From: JBOFOR01 sp051654865
GTDB taxonomy: Bacteria > Bacillota > Clostridia > Peptostreptococcales > Peptostreptococcaceae
Length of the DNA: 63,859 nt
NCBI GenBank assembly: GCA_051654865.1
Contig: JBOFYV010000129.1
Span: 1 to 63,859, forward strand
Reading direction: 5' to 3'
The position numbers and the translations under genes were made by a program. The notes below the pieces were generated by a model. The model did no database searches, had not been told where the DNA came from, and saw nothing but the letters and a program-made list of their open reading frames with translations. Shown one piece after another: positions 26,195 to 35,223 of this stretch (its first letter is position 1; every line of letters starts with the position of its first letter).

Positions 26195-27564
26195 CTTAAT
26201 ACATCTATATATTCTTCCTTTAATATGTGATCTATTATTTTTTTATTAATATGAAATTCAGGTATGCCAGCTGCATATGGCGCAATATCATATAAATCAA
26301 AATATACAACAACATCATCATCTTGTATGTAAAATTTTTGATTTTCTTTTATTCCATTAAATTCATAGATTCCTTCATTTTGAGAGTCTTTTTTAATTAA
26401 ATCTTTTATTTGGTACCTAATTTCATTATTTAATACTTTTTTGTAGTCATATTCTTTGTTGAATAAATCTTTTAACTCTATCATTTCACCCTTTTTAATA
26501 TCTACATTATATGCAACATTTTCATAATATCCATGTGCACCACCACTATACTTGTAATATTTTATAAGTATACTTAGCATATTATCGCTATTCTTTTTCA
26601 CTTCAAAATCTGCATTTGCTACAAATTTATTATCTATATCAGGCAAATCCTTTTGATATTCCTTCGCTTGCGTTTGAGCTTCATTGTAAAACGTCATTAT
26701 ATCATTTCTTATTTCGTCATTGATATATTTTTCAATCTCTTTATTATCCATCATTATTATAGGTATATTTATTACACAATTTATATAATCATTGCTTTTT
26801 GTTATAGTTTGAGTATCAATATTTGCTACTATATTGTTAGTAATTATCATCTTTATTTTGTTTTTAAACAAATCATAAGGTATTTTAAACTCATAGTTTA
26901 TGTTGTTTCTATTACTTTTGTATGGATTAAAATATACCACTATACCATCTGCAACTATTATATAGTTAGTGTTTTTATTAATATCAACTATATCTTTATC
27001 CATTTTAATTTTATTTTTCTTTATATAATCCTTTATATAGTCATTTATAACATCTGCGTAATCCTCATTGTCTTTTAGGAAATTATCTAAATATATTCTT
27101 TGACCTGTTTTTAAATCAAATATATAACTATCTTTTTCAAGCTCAAATTTATCTTTATTCCAACCTTTATTTTTGTATATAACTACATTAAGTAAATTTT
27201 TATCTTCAAATGCTATATGATAATTTATACTTATATTTTTTTTAGGCTCATTATTATTCAAATCTCCAATTTGCCTTTGATGATTAACATACTCATTAAT
27301 ACTTCTTCTTATGTAAGTGTTTATATATCTTTCTACCTGAGAATTTGAATAATGTATTTCAGGCATATTCACGTTAATTGATATATTTTTATCTTCTATC
27401 TTACTTTTTTCTTCTGTTATTTTTATAGTTCTTAAGCTTTGGTATAAATTAGCCTGCATTATATTACGTATATCTAAAATTTTACTTTTACTTATTATTG
27501 ATGTCATACTAACCAATACTACTATAATAATCATATATTTTAAGAAGCCATTTTTTGAAATCAT
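26191..27564 (-). CDS. membrane-anchored protein with two RsiV-like DUF4163/DUF3298 units
   Basis: A 457-residue protein: one N-terminal transmembrane helix (about 9-27) and then an extracytoplasmic region containing two copies of a DUF4163-DUF3298-like unit (about 60-240 and 255-450). The second has the family hallmark SGGAHGYYENVAYNVD and ends with the APYAAGIPEFHI motif; the first lacks the GGAHG loop and looks degenerate. In Bacillus RsiV the same domain binds lysozyme and triggers sigma-V release, but no cytoplasmic anti-sigma domain or sigma gene is present here. It converges with sleC. Function is unknown; wall-hydrolase sensing or inhibition is speculative. Confidence 0.75.
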   Translation of the reverse strand: MISKNGFLKYMIIIVVLVSMTSIISKSKILDIRNIMQANLYQSLRTIKITEEKSKIEDKNISINVNMPEIHYSNSQVERYINTYIRRSINEYVNHQRQIGDLNNNEPKKNISINYHIAFEDKNLLNVVIYKNKGWNKDKFELEKDSYIFDLKTGQRIYLDNFLKDNEDYADVINDYIKDYIKKNKIKMDKDIVDINKNTNYIIVADGIVVYFNPYKSNRNNINYEFKIPYDLFKNKIKMIITNNIVANIDTQTITKSNDYINCVINIPIIMMDNKEIEKYINDEIRNDIMTFYNEAQTQAKEYQKDLPDIDNKFVANADFEVKKNSDNMLSILIKYYKYSGGAHGYYENVAYNVDIKKGEMIELKDLFNKEYDYKKVLNNEIRYQIKDLIKKDSQNEGIYEFNGIKENQKFYIQDDDVVVYFDLYDIAPYAAGIPEFHINKKIIDHILKEEYIDVLR

Positions 27565-27665
27565 ATAATCTCCTCCTAAATATAGTTCCTATATTATAGT
27601 TAGATTTTTTTTATCTTTCTATCCAATTTTTATTAAAATTTAACTTTTAAATTTACTCATATAAA

Positions 27666-27697
27666 AATAACCCTTCTTTAATTATAGAAGGGTTTAA
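27666..27697 (-). terminator. terminator downstream of the Mpv17-like membrane protein gene
   Basis: AACCCTTCT and AGAAGGGTT (27669-27694) form a nine-base stem with flanking T/A runs. Confidence 0.82.
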
Positions 27698-27706
27698 CAA
27701 TTACCA

Positions 27707-28372
27707 TTAGTTTTTTGAAATCTGTTTTACTTTAGATTTATTAGAAAGCGCTAGAATTAACCCTAAAGCTATAGATGCAAATGCTGATGCTACTACTCTA
27801 TATTCAGATGGTAACAAAAACACTATAGTATGACAAGGAATCCAAAAGAATGGAATTGTCTTTAAAACTGTAAAGTTAATATACATATACCAGTCTATTT
27901 TATCGCTAACTTCTTTTAAGCTAACTTTGCCTTTATTTTTACGGTATTTTTCATCAATGTATGTATCAGTACATTTATGAAATAAAAATATAGTAGGAGA
28001 TTGTATTATATTCATTACCACACTAGTTAATAATGCATGTGCAAAGATAGAATCTTTAAATGGTAACTTACCTATTTCTTGAGCTTTTAGTACTCCTGAT
28101 GGAAACACTGACATAGCAAGTGTAATTAACATACCTATCAATCCCCAAACTATTGCTCTAAATAGTATTCCATTTGGTTTTTTCCAATTACCATACAATA
28201 CTCTTATGCCTAATAATTCTCCCATAGTTGCTAATATTGCAAATTTTACAAATCCACCTATATAAGGGTATGCTTCTGTTGTGCTTATAAATACTACTCT
28301 ACTACTTGGAATTACTAATATTAATATCCATATTGCAAGTACTCCACCCCAAATAAAATCTCCCTTTTTCAT
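27707..28372 (-). CDS. integral membrane protein, possibly Mpv17/PMP22-like
   Basis: A 221-residue protein with about five or six hydrophobic segments and a basic C-terminus. The final third (FTVLKTIPFFWIPCHTIVFLL then EYRVVASAFASIALGLILA) recalls the conserved C-terminal half of Mpv17/PMP22 proteins, though this is a resemblance rather than a firm match. No catalytic or cofactor motif is visible. It lies downstream of the polyprenyl synthase gene of the electron-transfer locus but a strong hairpin separates them, so membership in that system is uncertain. Confidence 0.6.
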   Translation of the reverse strand: MKKGDFIWGGVLAIWILILVIPSSRVVFISTTEAYPYIGGFVKFAILATMGELLGIRVLYGNWKKPNGILFRAIVWGLIGMLITLAMSVFPSGVLKAQEIGKLPFKDSIFAHALLTSVVMNIIQSPTIFLFHKCTDTYIDEKYRKNKGKVSLKEVSDKIDWYMYINFTVLKTIPFFWIPCHTIVFLLPSEYRVVASAFASIALGLILALSNKSKVKQISKN

Positions 28373-28475
28373 TTCACTCCAACCTTCCCATATATTTTTT
28401 ATAAAGCCAATATATGTCTTCTACATTTTAAATTTAATTTCCTCTATAATCTATGCTAACTTTATATATAAATAT

Positions 28476-28525
28476 AAAAGAGTTATCGACAAATAAAATA
28501 TAATTTTATTAATCGATAACTCTTC
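28476..28525 (-). terminator. terminator downstream of the polyprenyl synthase gene
   Basis: AGAGTTATCGA (28479-28489) pairs with TCGATAACTCT (28513-28523). Confidence 0.75.
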
Positions 28526-28528
28526 AGT

Positions 28529-29497
28529 TTAATATTCTCTATTTAATAATTTATTTGTAACGTCGATAAGAATATTCTTATACTCGTTATCTGGAAGTTT
28601 ATTTATGTCTCTAAATGCTTTCTGAGAGTATTTTTGAGCTATATTCATAGCCTCTTTTATTCCGTTATTCTCATCTACTATTTTAATTATATTTCTAACT
28701 TCTTCATCTGTATATCCATCTTTATTTAAAACACCTTCAAAGGCTTTAGGATTTTTATTCATAGCTAATATTAATGGTAAAGTGTACACACCTTCTTTTA
28801 AATCTTTACCAGCCTCTTTACCTATTATTTCACTCGTAGATGTATAGTCTAGTATATCATCTATTATTTGAAAAGCCATTCCTATGTTATGACCAATATT
28901 CCAAAATAATCTCGATACTTTCTTATCACAAGAACTTTCTGCTGCTCCAATATACATACTTAAAGAAAATAATTCAGCTGTTTTTCCTGATACTCTTTGT
29001 AAATACTTTTTTACAGAAACATTGGTATCAAATCTAGAGTTTAATTGTTCAATTTCTCCTAAACATATTCTAGACATAACTTTAGTATCAACATCTATAC
29101 CTCTTTCTATAGATGATGTAGTTGCTAATATTTTAAAGCATAAACAAAAAAGATAATCTCCTATATACACTGCATAGTTTTTTCCATATTTTGATTGTAT
29201 AGTTTCATTACCTCTTCTAAATTCAGCTTCATCAATGATATCATCATGTACAAGTGTTGCCATATGAAACATTTCCATTACTGCCGCAAGTGCATGCGTT
29301 CTTTCTTCATTATAATTCCCAAAATTAGAAGCTATTATTGTAAATGCTGGTCTTAGCATTTTTCCACCTGAATTTAATAGTTCTAGTATACTATTTTCAA
29401 TTATTTTATCTTTACACTTAGCATTTTGAGCTATTAATTTATTAACTGCCTCTATCTCTTTTTGTACTATGGGATAATCGTTCCAAAATTTATTCAT
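28529..29497 (-). CDS. polyprenyl diphosphate synthase (DmkB/HepT-like)
   Basis: A trans-isoprenyl diphosphate synthase of 322 residues. Both Asp-rich motifs are present: DDIID at residues 85-89 (after GGKMLRP and HMATLVH) and DDILD in the second half (IGMAFQIIDDILDY), followed by GKEAGKDLKEGVYTLPL. It makes the isoprenoid tail of a quinone. In this context it is the DmkB counterpart of the FLEET electron-transfer system, supplying the tail that the UbiA-family enzyme at 31615-32556 attaches. I prefer the ATG at 29497 because the one two codons upstream abuts the GAGGGG site. A terminator separates it from Ndh2 upstream. Confidence 0.9.
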   Translation of the reverse strand: MNKFWNDYPIVQKEIEAVNKLIAQNAKCKDKIIENSILELLNSGGKMLRPAFTIIASNFGNYNEERTHALAAVMEMFHMATLVHDDIIDEAEFRRGNETIQSKYGKNYAVYIGDYLFCLCFKILATTSSIERGIDVDTKVMSRICLGEIEQLNSRFDTNVSVKKYLQRVSGKTAELFSLSMYIGAAESSCDKKVSRLFWNIGHNIGMAFQIIDDILDYTSTSEIIGKEAGKDLKEGVYTLPLILAMNKNPKAFEGVLNKDGYTDEEVRNIIKIVDENNGIKEAMNIAQKYSQKAFRDINKLPDNEYKNILIDVTNKLLNREY

Positions 29498-29557
29498 ATT
29501 CATCCCCTCACTTCATTTTATTGTCTTTTCCTAGGTGTCATAAAACTATTATACATA

Positions 29558-29598
29558 AATAATAGGGATATATCCTAATAGCAATATATCCCTATTTT
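29558..29598 (-). terminator. terminator downstream of ndh2
   Basis: AATAGGGATATAT pairs with ATATATCCCTATT (29561-29596). Confidence 0.8.
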
Positions 29599-29602
29599 AT
29601 TC

Positions 29603-31531
29603 TTAGTTAGCTTTCTCTATTGATTTAACATTTCCACCATGTATATCATATATAGGCCTTCCCTTACCCATCCAGAAGTTGCCTACTAAATTATTAATCC
29701 ACGGCATTACATAATAATCTAATCCAAATGTTCTACCTGCTCCACACATTAACGCTATACTTCCAAAAGTATACCATAATATATCCCATCCTGCCATAGC
29801 AGAGAATATAAAGTTAACTGTCATAAATGCTGATGCAGCTGATGCTATGAATGTAAATAATCCAGCTATTAAACATAACCCAATTCCTATTTCCATTAAA
29901 ACAACTGCTCTTTGAGCCCATACTGCTATTTCAGGATTTGGCATAGCTATCTTCATTATAAATTCATAGAACTTAGGCATAGTTTCAAATATAGGAGTCG
30001 GCATATTAGCTGCACCTTCAACTGCTTGAGATGCACCTGAAACAGTATCTTGTAACCATTCAAATGGCATATTTACATTTCCATTTCTTATCCAACTATC
30101 CCATCCTATTGTCATATTACTCATTAAAGTACTTACATAATCAACTATTCCATCTGTTTTAGCTGCTGTTTCAAAAGCAGCATCCCAAGTACCTTCACCA
30201 ACAAGTTTCTTTAGACCTTCTATAACCCATAAACATCCTATGTAAACCCTTAACGGCACTAACCATAGTCTGTTTCCTTTAGATGATAAGTGTCCTCTCA
30301 TTATACATCTTCTTTCTTTCATTGCAAAGAATTCATGTTGTAAATAATGATATACTGCATGAACATTATTTACACTAAATAAGTAAACCATATTTATTAG
30401 GTGTTTCATAACCATAGCAAAGAATCCTGATAACTTAACTCCCATTAGGTTAGCTACTCCGTATCTTCCACCTATAGAAACCATGAAACCATGGTAGTTC
30501 GATTTAAATTCTACTTTTTCTTTATTTTCTATAGAAGCTACTATATTTTTTACAGCTGTAACTGCTGTTTGCTCTGCTGCTTCAACTATTTGAGGATTTC
30601 CATTACCTGGTGTTTCTTCTATATATGCTATATCTCCTACTACATATATATTTTCTTTTCCTTCAGCTTGCATATATTTATTAGCTGAGTATCTTCCAGC
30701 TCTTGCTTTTTTAACATCTAATTCATTTAAGTCTTGATTTGCTTGAACACCACAAGTCCATATTAATGTTTCTGTAGGTATTACTTTTCCATCCTTTAAC
30801 TTTATAGAATCTTTATTTACTTCTACTATCGGTGAATCCTTTAACACTTCTACTCCATGCTTGATCATATATTTTTCAGCTTTATCTGCTTGTTTTCTAT
30901 CTAACATGTTTAGTATAGTAGACATAGCTTCAACTACTAGTATTTTTATTTCATTTTCATCGACTCTATATTCTCTAGCTAAAGTAGCCTTCCACTCTAA
31001 CAGTTCTCCAGCCATTTCTATACCTGTAAATCCAGAACCTGCTACAACAAAAGTAAGCATTTGTTTTCTTTTTTGCGCATCTCTTTCATAAGAAGCTTCT
31101 TTTACTCTATTTTTTATATGAGATTTTATTTCTAAAGCATCTTCTAATGACCATAAAGTAAATCCATTTTCTTTTACACCTGGAACTCCAAAGAATGCAG
31201 GTTCACTTCCTGTTCCTATTATTAAATAATCATAATCATACTTACCTTGAGTTGTTATTACTGTGTTGTTTTCGTTATCAACACTCTCTATGTAATCAAC
31301 TACTACATTTACCTTTGTTCTGTGGAATATTCTATAAAGATCTACTTTTACCGATTCTTCTGGAACTCTTCCTCCTGCAACTTCATGTAATTCTGTCATT
31401 AATGTGTGGTATGGATTTTTGTCTATTAATGTAATTTCCACATCATTATTTTTCTTATACTTTTTTGATAATTTCTTAGCCGCATGTACTCCTGCGTATC
31501 CAGCTCCTAGAATAACTATATTGGTAGCCAT
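29603..31531 (-). CDS. ndh2: type II NADH:quinone dehydrogenase with membrane C-terminal domain (Ndh2 of FLEET type)
   Basis: A 642-residue flavoenzyme. The N-terminal 400 residues form an NDH-2: FAD-binding GAGYAGVHAAKKL near residue 9, the NADH-binding VAGSGFTGIEMAGEL near 160 and the FAD-contacting YVVGDIAYIE near 310. The last 220 residues form a DoxX-like membrane domain with several hydrophobic helices (LWLVPLRVYIGCLWVIEGL; then two or three after residue 545) ending RTFGLDYYVMPW. Ordinary NDH-2 proteins lack this; the Listeria Ndh2 of flavin-based extracellular electron transfer has such a membrane extension. It should pass electrons from NADH to a demethylmenaquinone. Start at 31531 has GGGGGA upstream. 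Confidence 0.9.
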   Translation of the reverse strand: MATNIVILGAGYAGVHAAKKLSKKYKKNNDVEITLIDKNPYHTLMTELHEVAGGRVPEESVKVDLYRIFHRTKVNVVVDYIESVDNENNTVITTQGKYDYDYLIIGTGSEPAFFGVPGVKENGFTLWSLEDALEIKSHIKNRVKEASYERDAQKRKQMLTFVVAGSGFTGIEMAGELLEWKATLAREYRVDENEIKILVVEAMSTILNMLDRKQADKAEKYMIKHGVEVLKDSPIVEVNKDSIKLKDGKVIPTETLIWTCGVQANQDLNELDVKKARAGRYSANKYMQAEGKENIYVVGDIAYIEETPGNGNPQIVEAAEQTAVTAVKNIVASIENKEKVEFKSNYHGFMVSIGGRYGVANLMGVKLSGFFAMVMKHLINMVYLFSVNNVHAVYHYLQHEFFAMKERRCIMRGHLSSKGNRLWLVPLRVYIGCLWVIEGLKKLVGEGTWDAAFETAAKTDGIVDYVSTLMSNMTIGWDSWIRNGNVNMPFEWLQDTVSGASQAVEGAANMPTPIFETMPKFYEFIMKIAMPNPEIAVWAQRAVVLMEIGIGLCLIAGLFTFIASAASAFMTVNFIFSAMAGWDILWYTFGSIALMCGAGRTFGLDYYVMPWINNLVGNFWMGKGRPIYDIHGGNVKSIEKAN

Positions 31532-31614
31532 ATAAGTCCCCCATTTCATTTATTATTTATAATTAATTATTTTATTTATATCTGTTTTAATTTTATTTTT
31601 ATACATTGTTAATC

Positions 31615-32556
31615 TTATATTAAACAAAGTGCTATACTAAGAATATATAAAATACCTATTAATGTAAAATTCTTAACCGCTAATATAAAAGTCTCAGACT
31701 TTACCTGCTTATCTAAAAACTCCTTTATATTTTTGTTTACTACATAAAAAGTAAATAATGATAACAATGCCGTTTTAGGTAGTGCGCCAATCAACACTGC
31801 TAGTATTATACTTATATAACATACATAATACGTATATTTGTATATCTTAATAGCTATCTCTTTACCTGTATAATAAGGTAATGTATATCTACCTACTTTT
31901 ATATCATCTTCTAAATCACAAATATTATTTGCTAGCATAATATTCGATATTCCACCTATCAACGGTACTGTAACAAGACCAATTAAGATAGCTTCTATTA
32001 TGTTGAATTTCATTAACAACATAGATTCATCTATATATATACCAAAATAACCCTTGTTATATATACTTATATATATAGTCAAAAATGGAATTAACAGTCC
32101 CATAAATACACCTGAGAAAACCTCTCCTAGCGGCATCCTTGAAATAGGAATCGGCCCAAATGTATAAAATATGCCTATAAAGAAACATACAACACCAATA
32201 GCAAGTACTAGTAAATTTGTTTTAAATGTAAGGATTATTCCAAAAATAGTTGCAATAAATAATAAAATTCCGATTACTATTAAAGCTATTTTCTGAGATA
32301 TGTTGTATACGAACATAGCATTTCTGCCTTTATATTCTCCTTTTAGGTGCTTCATTTCATTTTTATAATCGCAATAGTTGTTAATAGCTGTCGTTGCCAT
32401 ATCAAAGCATATCATAGAAATAAACATTATGATTAAATTGCCTATATTAACTTCTTTATATCTGCAAAGGGTGTATACAACGCCCATTATAAATGGTATA
32501 ACACTAGCTACTTTAGTCGGCAATTCTACAAAACTTATATATGCCTTTAAATTCAT
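31615..32556 (-). CDS. UbiA-family 1,4-dihydroxy-2-naphthoate polyprenyltransferase (DmkA/MenA-like)
   Basis: A 313-residue protein with eight or nine transmembrane helices and both UbiA Asp-rich motifs: NNYCDYKNE near residue 62 and NNICDLEDDIKVGRYTLPYYTG near 210. It joins a polyprenyl tail to a naphthoate to give demethylmenaquinone. Position between ndh2 and the ApbE gene identifies it as the DmkA counterpart of the FLEET locus. No genes for making the naphthoate ring are in the window. It begins ten bases after the LysR gene and shares its strand. Start has AAGGAGGA. Confidence 0.9.
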   Translation of the reverse strand: MNLKAYISFVELPTKVASVIPFIMGVVYTLCRYKEVNIGNLIIMFISMICFDMATTAINNYCDYKNEMKHLKGEYKGRNAMFVYNISQKIALIVIGILLFIATIFGIILTFKTNLLVLAIGVVCFFIGIFYTFGPIPISRMPLGEVFSGVFMGLLIPFLTIYISIYNKGYFGIYIDESMLLMKFNIIEAILIGLVTVPLIGGISNIMLANNICDLEDDIKVGRYTLPYYTGKEIAIKIYKYTYYVCYISIILAVLIGALPKTALLSLFTFYVVNKNIKEFLDKQVKSETFILAVKNFTLIGILYILSIALCLI

Positions 32557-32566
32557 ACATCCTCCT

Positions 32567-33442
32567 TTACATAGCTAATTCTATATCTTGTTTTCCAAGT
32601 ATATTTTCTAGCTCTTTTTTAAATAGTTTGAGTTTTTTTCTCAATTCTATTTCTAAGTCTTTTCTATATGTTATAAATAAATCATAATCAACATCATATT
32701 GGTTCGAACAAATTTGCAATAGTTCACCAGATTTAATCTCTTCCTCTACTGCAATCTTTGGTACAATAGCAGCTACATTAGAGTTTTTAAGATATGATTT
32801 TATAACATCTAAAGAGTCTGTTTTTAAACATATATTACTTTTATACTCTTCTTTTAATTTATTAAAAATTGTATTTGAATCATCTTCTAATATTGCAATA
32901 GATATATCTTTCATTGCTTCACAGTCAACATATTGTTTACTAACTAATATAAGTTTATCACTGCCAATATAACTAGATACTAAATCAGAGTCTTCTATAT
33001 TTCTACATCCAACAACTATATCTGCCCTATTGTGTATTAATAATGCTTTTTCATTTGCATCTCTTTGGCTATTTATGCTAACATTAACATTTTTAAATAT
33101 TTTATCCATATCTTTTACAATTTTATCTAACAAGAAATTTGTATGTGAATTTAGTATATTAATTTTTAATTCTTTTTTGATACTGTTATCGTCACTTATG
33201 TCATCTACCAAATTTTCATGTAATAACAACATTTGTTTAGCATATCCATACATTATCTTTCCTTTGTTAGTCAACTCTACACCTTTATTACTACGTTCAA
33301 ACAGTTTTACTCCAAGATCCTTTTCTAATTTAGAAAGCTGATGACTCAAAGCTGGTTGAGATATGTGTAGATTATTTGAAACTTTTGATATACTTTTTAA
33401 TTCTGCAACTTCATAAAAATATTTTAAACTACTTATTCTCAT
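32567..33442 (-). CDS. LysR-type transcriptional regulator
   Basis: A 291-residue regulator with an N-terminal winged helix (ISSLKYFYEVAELKSISKVS, then LHISQPALSHQLSKLEKDLGVKLFERSNKGVELTNKG) and a periplasmic-binding-protein-like sensing domain (about 90-290). The ATG at 33442 follows GAGGAG by about ten bases; the longer frame starts at a TTG on top of that site. It is embedded in the electron-transfer locus between apbE and dmkA genes, so it probably controls the locus. An inverted repeat with ATC-N7-GAT geometry in the divergent promoter region (35242-35262) is a candidate target. The effector is unknown. Confidence 0.9.
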   Translation of the reverse strand: MRISSLKYFYEVAELKSISKVSNNLHISQPALSHQLSKLEKDLGVKLFERSNKGVELTNKGKIMYGYAKQMLLLHENLVDDISDDNSIKKELKINILNSHTNFLLDKIVKDMDKIFKNVNVSINSQRDANEKALLIHNRADIVVGCRNIEDSDLVSSYIGSDKLILVSKQYVDCEAMKDISIAILEDDSNTIFNKLKEEYKSNICLKTDSLDVIKSYLKNSNVAAIVPKIAVEEEIKSGELLQICSNQYDVDYDLFITYRKDLEIELRKKLKLFKKELENILGKQDIELAM

Positions 33443-33462
33443 TCCATAATCACTCCTCAAGC

Positions 33463-34491
33463 TTAATTTTTTAAAACAAATTCTTCATTAGTTATCTTAA
33501 AGTTATCTTTTAAACCTTTAGTTGTATAAACGTGTTTATCATTTGTGACAAATACAGCTTCTACACCTTCTATATTTTCTACAAATGCTAGACCTTCTTC
33601 TAAGCCTTTAGTAAATATTAAAGTTGATAATGCATCTCCATCTATTGATTTATCAGATATTATAGAAACACCAGCTATTTCAGTCTCATAAGGATATCCT
33701 GTACTTGGATTTAGTATATGATGATATTTAACTCCATCTTGCTCTATATATCTTTCATATATTCCTGATGTAACAACGGTTTTATTTGATACTTCTAATG
33801 CACCAACTATGTTACCTCTCTTATCAAAAGGGTTTTGGATACCTATTCTCCAATTTTTATTACCTTCTTTAAGTCCTAAGGCATATATATTGCCACCCAA
33901 GTCAATTATTGCAGAATCTATATTTTCTTCATTAAGTATTCTAACTATTTCATCAGCTGCATAGCCTTTTGCTATACTACCTAAGTCCAATAGCATACCT
34001 TTTTCTGGTAAAAACACTTCTTTTGTATCTTTATTTATTTTTACTTTTGAGTAATCAATATTTTTTATAGTTTCATCTATTTCGTCTTGTGTAGGTACTT
34101 TAGCTTCAGGTAAGCCTATACTCCAAAGCTTAACTAACGGACCTATAGTTAAATCATATTTACCATTAGATAGTTCTGAGTAGTGTAAAGCTTTTTCTAT
34201 TATTTCTAAACTTGTATCACTTAGTTTTATCGGTTTTATACCTGCATTTTCATTTAATTCATCTAATTCAGTATCATCTTTATTAATACTTACTAGACTT
34301 TCAATTTCTTTTACACGATTAAATACCTTATCTAATATTTCTTCACTACCATTTTCATACAGGGTAACCTTTACTACAGTACCCATAATTAACTCTGTTC
34401 TAGTAGTAGGTATACTTGGTTCTTCTTTTGAACACCCTATTATACCTAACATTAAAACTACTGCTGTAAGCATAACAATAAGTTTTTTCAT
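33463..34491 (-). CDS. ApbE-family FAD:protein FMN transferase lipoprotein (FmnB-like)
   Basis: Covalently attaches FMN from FAD to Thr/Ser of FMN-binding proteins on the outer side of the membrane. The 342-residue protein has a signal peptide with lipobox LGIIGC, the RTELIMGTVVKVTLY opening, GKYDLTIGPLVKLW, LDLGSIAKGYAADEI (Mg and FAD region), DLGGNIYALG, and KYHHILNPSTGYP. The substrate is very likely the FMN-binding lipoprotein encoded immediately upstream. Start at 34491 gives a correct signal peptide; the earlier ATG lacks a site. It is separated from the lipoprotein gene by a terminator-like hairpin and from the LysR gene by 20 bases. Confidence 0.93.
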   Translation of the reverse strand: MKKLIVMLTAVVLMLGIIGCSKEEPSIPTTRTELIMGTVVKVTLYENGSEEILDKVFNRVKEIESLVSINKDDTELDELNENAGIKPIKLSDTSLEIIEKALHYSELSNGKYDLTIGPLVKLWSIGLPEAKVPTQDEIDETIKNIDYSKVKINKDTKEVFLPEKGMLLDLGSIAKGYAADEIVRILNEENIDSAIIDLGGNIYALGLKEGNKNWRIGIQNPFDKRGNIVGALEVSNKTVVTSGIYERYIEQDGVKYHHILNPSTGYPYETEIAGVSIISDKSIDGDALSTLIFTKGLEEGLAFVENIEGVEAVFVTNDKHVYTTKGLKDNFKITNEEFVLKN

Positions 34492-34585
34492 AATATTGAA
34501 TTTCCTTTCTTGCATTTTTATGATACTTATTTATCATACTTTGTTGATAATTTATCAACTTTATTTAATATTACAACATAAATGT

Positions 34586-34630
34586 GGAGAAAATATGGAG
34601 AAATCACCTTTTTTAACAATTATTTTCTCC
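34586..34630 (-). repeat. 10-bp inverted repeat upstream of apbE
   Basis: GGAGAAAATA (34586-34595) and TATTTTCTCC (34621-34630) are perfect inverted copies around a 25-base spacer, between the terminator of the lipoprotein gene and apbE. Operator or leader hairpin are both possible. Confidence 0.45.
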
Positions 34631-34633
34631 AAA

Positions 34634-34674
34634 TAAAAAAAAGCTATAAGATAAACTCTCATAGCTCTTGATAA
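34634..34674 (-). terminator. terminator downstream of the FMN-binding lipoprotein gene
   Basis: GAGCTAT and ATAGCTT (minus strand) around a loop, followed by eight T's. Confidence 0.72.
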
Positions 34675-34701
34675 TTTTATAATTAACAATTATTTTTATA
34701 A

Positions 34702-35178
34702 TTACTTAACTTCGTCTAAAGCTTTTTGAACACCTTCAACGTATTCTCCAACTTTTATTGTAACACCAGATACTGCATCTGTGTTTCCTTCTTCATTAGT
34801 TAAAGTTACTTTTGATAAATCAAAGTTATTTTCTTTTATGAATGCTTCTAATGAATCTACTTGCTCTGACCATGTAGCTGTTTCATTTGGCATTGTGTAT
34901 TCCCCTGCTTCAACTAACTCTGTCTTCATTTTTCCATCTGCAGTCTTAACATCTATGTTAACATCTACTGGCTTTCCTTCTTCAAACTTTACAGTTGTTA
35001 TAAGAGTATCTTTTCCTTCTTGTCCTGATGGTAATTCAGAAGTTTTTTCTCCTGTGAACGCTTGCTCTGTAGCTGGAGCCTTATCTTGTGAAGCTTCTTT
35101 ATCGTCTGAAGATGAGCATCCTACTAATGATAACGTTAACATACTAACACATAATCCTAAAGCTAATTTTCTTTTCAT
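34702..35178 (-). CDS. FMN-binding domain lipoprotein (PplA-like)
   Basis: A 158-residue lipoprotein: signal peptide with lipobox SLVGC (Cys21), a Ser/Asp/Glu-rich linker and one FMN-binding domain. Near the C-terminus the motif D134-A-V-S-G-V-T140 corresponds to the flavinylation motif DGxSGAT, where the final Thr receives FMN from ApbE; here Val replaces the usual Ala and Ala the usual Gly. The Listeria electron-shuttle lipoprotein PplA has two such domains, this one only one. It should carry electrons from EetA/EetB to extracellular acceptors. The ATG at 35178 has GGAGG eight bases before it; a longer frame does not give a signal peptide. Confidence 0.88.
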   Translation of the reverse strand: MKRKLALGLCVSMLTLSLVGCSSSDDKEASQDKAPATEQAFTGEKTSELPSGQEGKDTLITTVKFEEGKPVDVNIDVKTADGKMKTELVEAGEYTMPNETATWSEQVDSLEAFIKENNFDLSKVTLTNEEGNTDAVSGVTIKVGEYVEGVQKALDEVK

Positions 35179-35223
35179 ATTGTCCTCCAAATTTAAATAA
35201 TTTATAATCATTCCTTATTTTGG

